Shown: piece by piece, positions 6,357 through 8,593 of the stretch
Position numbering within the stretch: the stretch's first letter is position 1
Layout: every line of letters starts with the position of its first letter
Made by a program: the position numbers and the translations under genes
The notes under the pieces: model-generated
The model's input: only the letters and a program-made list of their open reading frames with translations
The model's database searches: none
What the model was told of the DNA's origin: nothing
DNA from: a bacterium
GTDB taxonomy: Bacteria; CG03
Assembly (NCBI GenBank): GCA_013791675.1
Contig: VMTI01000212.1
Location: 1-8,593, forward strand
Reading direction: 5' to 3'
DNA length: 8,593 nt

Positions 6357-8593
6357 TTACGTCTTTTCCGCTTTCGGCCTTGATTTTCTCTATTTTTACC
6401 GCACAGACTTTATATTCCGGGATCTTTGATACAGGATCAAGAGCGGCGTTTGTCAGGACATTGGCGGCCGCCTCGCGAAAATGAAACGGAATAAATATGA
6501 TTCCTTGTTTTGGTTGCGGGGAAACACGGGTTCTCAATTCAATACTTCCTCTCCTTGAAGATACCCTGACCATATCTCCATCCTTAAGTTTTAATTTTGC
6601 CGCATCGGCAGGATGAATCTCGGCGTAATTTTCAGGCACAAACTTATCAAGTACCTTCACTCTTCTCGTTTCGTTACCCGAATGGAAATGGTACAGGATT
6701 CTGCCCGTTGTGAGAATAAAGGGATATTTTTTGTCAGGAAGTTCCTTCGGCGGTATGAATTCCACCGCCGATAAAAGTCCTCTGCCGTCCGGCCTTTTAA
6801 AGACCGCGTCTTTGTATAAAAATATTGTACCTTTACTTTCAGCGTCAGGGCACGGCCACTGAAGAGAACCTTCACCGAGCCTTGAATGCGTGATTCCGCC
6901 GTATGAAGGCGCAAGGCGCGCTATCTCATCAGTAATCTCTGATATTTTTTTATATTCCATGTCGTAACCCATGGCGTCCGAGACAAGACACACTATTTCC
7001 CAATCGTATTTTGCTCCCTGCGGCGGGCTTTTCACGGGGTTTAAAAGCTGGACAGTCCTGTCCGTATTCGTGAACGTCCCGTCTTTCTCGTAAGCTGATG
7101 CCGCCGGAAAAACAACGTCCGCGAGTTCCGCAGTTTCGGACATAAATATGGTCTGGATTGCCATGAATTCCAAGTTCTCAAAACCTTTCCTTGTATGGTT
7201 CAGGTCGGCTTCCGTCATCATGGGATTTTCACCCATTATGTAGACCGCCTTAATACTACCCTTAAGTGATTCTTCCGCGAACTCCGATACCGGTATTCCG
7301 GGCTCGGCGGATATTTCAACGTCCCATGCCTTAGAAAATTTTTGCCTGACTTCCGGGTCCGCGACTTTCTGGTATCCCGGAAATACATTAGGCAGAGCTC
7401 CCATGTCGCAAGCCCCCTGCACATTTGCCTGACCTCTAAGAGGCATCACCCCCGCGCCGCGACGTCCAATATTCCCTGTTATCATTGCAAGATTCGATAC
7501 TGACAGAACATTATCAACTCCGGTGCTGTGCTGTGTTATGCCCATGGTGAAAAATATCATCATATTCTTTGCGCCGGCAATGATGTCCGCCGCTTCTTCA
7601 ATCTTAGCGCCATTGACACCGGTGGTTTTACTGACGCTGTTAAGGTCATACTTCAGCACGGTTTCCCTGAGAGCTTCAAAACCTTCGCAGTGCTTATCAA
7701 TAAACTCCCTGTTTTCCTTCTCTTTATCAATTATGATTTTCATTATAGCGTTCAGCAAAGCGACGTCAGTGCCGGGATAATGCTGAATATACAGATCCGC
7801 TGTCTTCGCCATTCCGACGAACCTGGGGTCGCAGACGATTATTAACGGGCTGTGCTCCCTGTGGTGTTTTTTTACAATCTGGGCAATAACCGGATGTGTC
7901 TCCGCCATATTAGAGCCTATTATGAAAATCACATCCGAATCACAAATATCCTGTATTGAATTCGTCGCCGCTCCCGCACCGAATGCTTTTCCCATTCCCG
8001 CAACAGTTGACGAATGACACAGGCGCGCGCAGTTGTCCACGCTGTTTGTTCCGATGACGGCACGGGCAAATTTCTGCGCTATATAATTATCTTCGTTGGT
8101 GCACCTTGAAGAACCGAGGACGCCTATCGTCTTTGAACCGTATTTTTCCTTTATCTCCCGAAGTTTCCGGGCGGTATAATCCACCGCCTCTTTCCATGAC
8201 GCTTCGCGGAATTTGCCGTTTTCCTTAATAAGGGGAGTTGTTAGCCTGTCTCCGCTGTTGGCATAAGTGTGCCCGAATCTCCCCTTAACGCAGAGACGCC
8301 CGTCATTTATGTTTTTATTTGCATTGCCTGCTGCCATTACCAGATTATCATTCTTATCCTTGTAAATTCTGAGGTTGCAGCCCACTCCACAGTAAGCGCA
8401 TACAGTATCCGTGGCAGTCAAATCCTTAAGTTTCCCCTTTCCTATCCTTGGCTTCTCTATAAGCGCCCCGACGGGACAGGCCTGGACGCACTCGGCGCAG
8501 AACTTGCAGTCCGTTTGTTCAAGTCCCCTATCAAAAGGAGTTGACACTTTTCCTCCGTGCCCCCTCATAGCAAAACCGATTACATCATTGACC
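6346..8593 (-). CDS. fdhA: Formate dehydrogenase catalytic subunit, Mo/W-bis-MGD, cysteine form (5' end outside window)
   Basis: This enzyme interconverts formate and CO2 with a Mo or W bis-guanylyl cofactor. The frame is open through the window edge (VNDVIGFA precedes the Met codon at 8568), so the true start lies outside; 748 residues are visible. Counting from that Met: a [4Fe-4S] ferredoxin motif has Cys21, 24, 27 and 31. The catalytic-domain cluster has Cys57, 60, 64 and 93, with Lys95 in the electron path. The metal ligand is Cys184 (codon TGT at 8017-8019), followed by His185. Arg378 in PLRGQANVQGACDMG is the likely substrate arginine, equal to Arg333 of E. coli FdhF. The cofactor-binding C-terminal domain spans about 610-735. 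The N-terminus resembles NuoG-like, NAD- or ferredoxin-linked enzymes, so more clusters are expected upstream. Following mobA and fdhD support the formate dehydrogenase call over other molybdopterin oxidoreductases. Confidence 0.95.
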   Translation of the reverse strand, partial: VNDVIGFAMRGHGGKVSTPFDRGLEQTDCKFCAECVQACPVGALIEKPRIGKGKLKDLTATDTVCAYCGVGCNLRIYKDKNDNLVMAAGNANKNINDGRLCVKGRFGHTYANSGDRLTTPLIKENGKFREASWKEAVDYTARKLREIKEKYGSKTIGVLGSSRCTNEDNYIAQKFARAVIGTNSVDNCARLCHSSTVAGMGKAFGAGAATNSIQDICDSDVIFIIGSNMAETHPVIAQIVKKHHREHSPLIIVCDPRFVGMAKTADLYIQHYPGTDVALLNAIMKIIIDKEKENREFIDKHCEGFEALRETVLKYDLNSVSKTTGVNGAKIEEAADIIAGAKNMMIFFTMGITQHSTGVDNVLSVSNLAMITGNIGRRGAGVMPLRGQANVQGACDMGALPNVFPGYQKVADPEVRQKFSKAWDVEISAEPGIPVSEFAEESLKGSIKAVYIMGENPMMTEADLNHTRKGFENLEFMAIQTIFMSETAELADVVFPAASAYEKDGTFTNTDRTVQLLNPVKSPPQGAKYDWEIVCLVSDAMGYDMEYKKISEITDEIARLAPSYGGITHSRLGEGSLQWPCPDAESKGTIFLYKDAVFKRPDGRGLLSAVEFIPPKELPDKKYPFILTTGRILYHFHSGNETRRVKVLDKFVPENYAEIHPADAAKLKLKDGDMVRVSSRRGSIELRTRVSPQPKQGIIFIPFHFREAAANVLTNAALDPVSKIPEYKVCAVKIEKIKAESGKDVNEE

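Noticed and set aside
6657..6914. An 85-codon minus-strand frame inside fdhA
   Set aside because: It is out of frame with a clearly coding region, is rich in Arg and Ser as shadow frames are, and matches nothing recognisable.

Overview
The window holds one long minus-strand gene cluster of nine genes, read from the right edge to the left. It builds a molybdenum/tungsten formate dehydrogenase and supplies it with metal and cofactor. At the left edge there is an AT-rich spacer and the start of a tenth, unrelated minus-strand gene. I see no RNA genes, insertion sequences, CRISPR repeats or large repeats.

The organism is most likely an anaerobic bacterium. The reasons are a formate dehydrogenase with a NuoG-like iron-sulfur N-terminus, a TupABC-type tungstate importer, FdhD, and a DUF3786 protein, a family I associate mainly with anaerobes. 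Start codons, short Shine-Dalgarno sequences and overlapping genes are bacterial in style. The sequence alone does not give a phylum. Coding base composition is moderate, while the left 320 bases are clearly richer in A and T.

Layout, in order of transcription: fdhA (6346 to beyond 8593, 5' end outside the window), mobA (5763-6356), fdhD (5009-5773), tupA (4163-4963), tupB (3466-4158), tupC (2493-3473), moeA (1312-2493), a MOSC-domain gene (869-1318) and a DUF3786 gene (325-879). Seven of the eight junctions overlap by a few bases or sit within four bases of each other. The exception is the 45-base gap between fdhD and tupA. No promoter is visible inside the cluster, so it is probably one transcript that begins outside the window.

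The genes form a supply chain. TupABC imports tungstate (or molybdate). MoeA inserts the metal into molybdopterin. MobA adds GMP to make the bis-guanylyl cofactor. FdhD provides the terminal sulfur and helps load the cofactor. FdhA is the client enzyme and uses cysteine, not selenocysteine, as metal ligand. The MOSC protein probably handles sulfur or the cofactor. The DUF3786 protein has no known function, and its place at the end of this operon is the most interesting open question in the window. The genes for making the pterin itself are not here.
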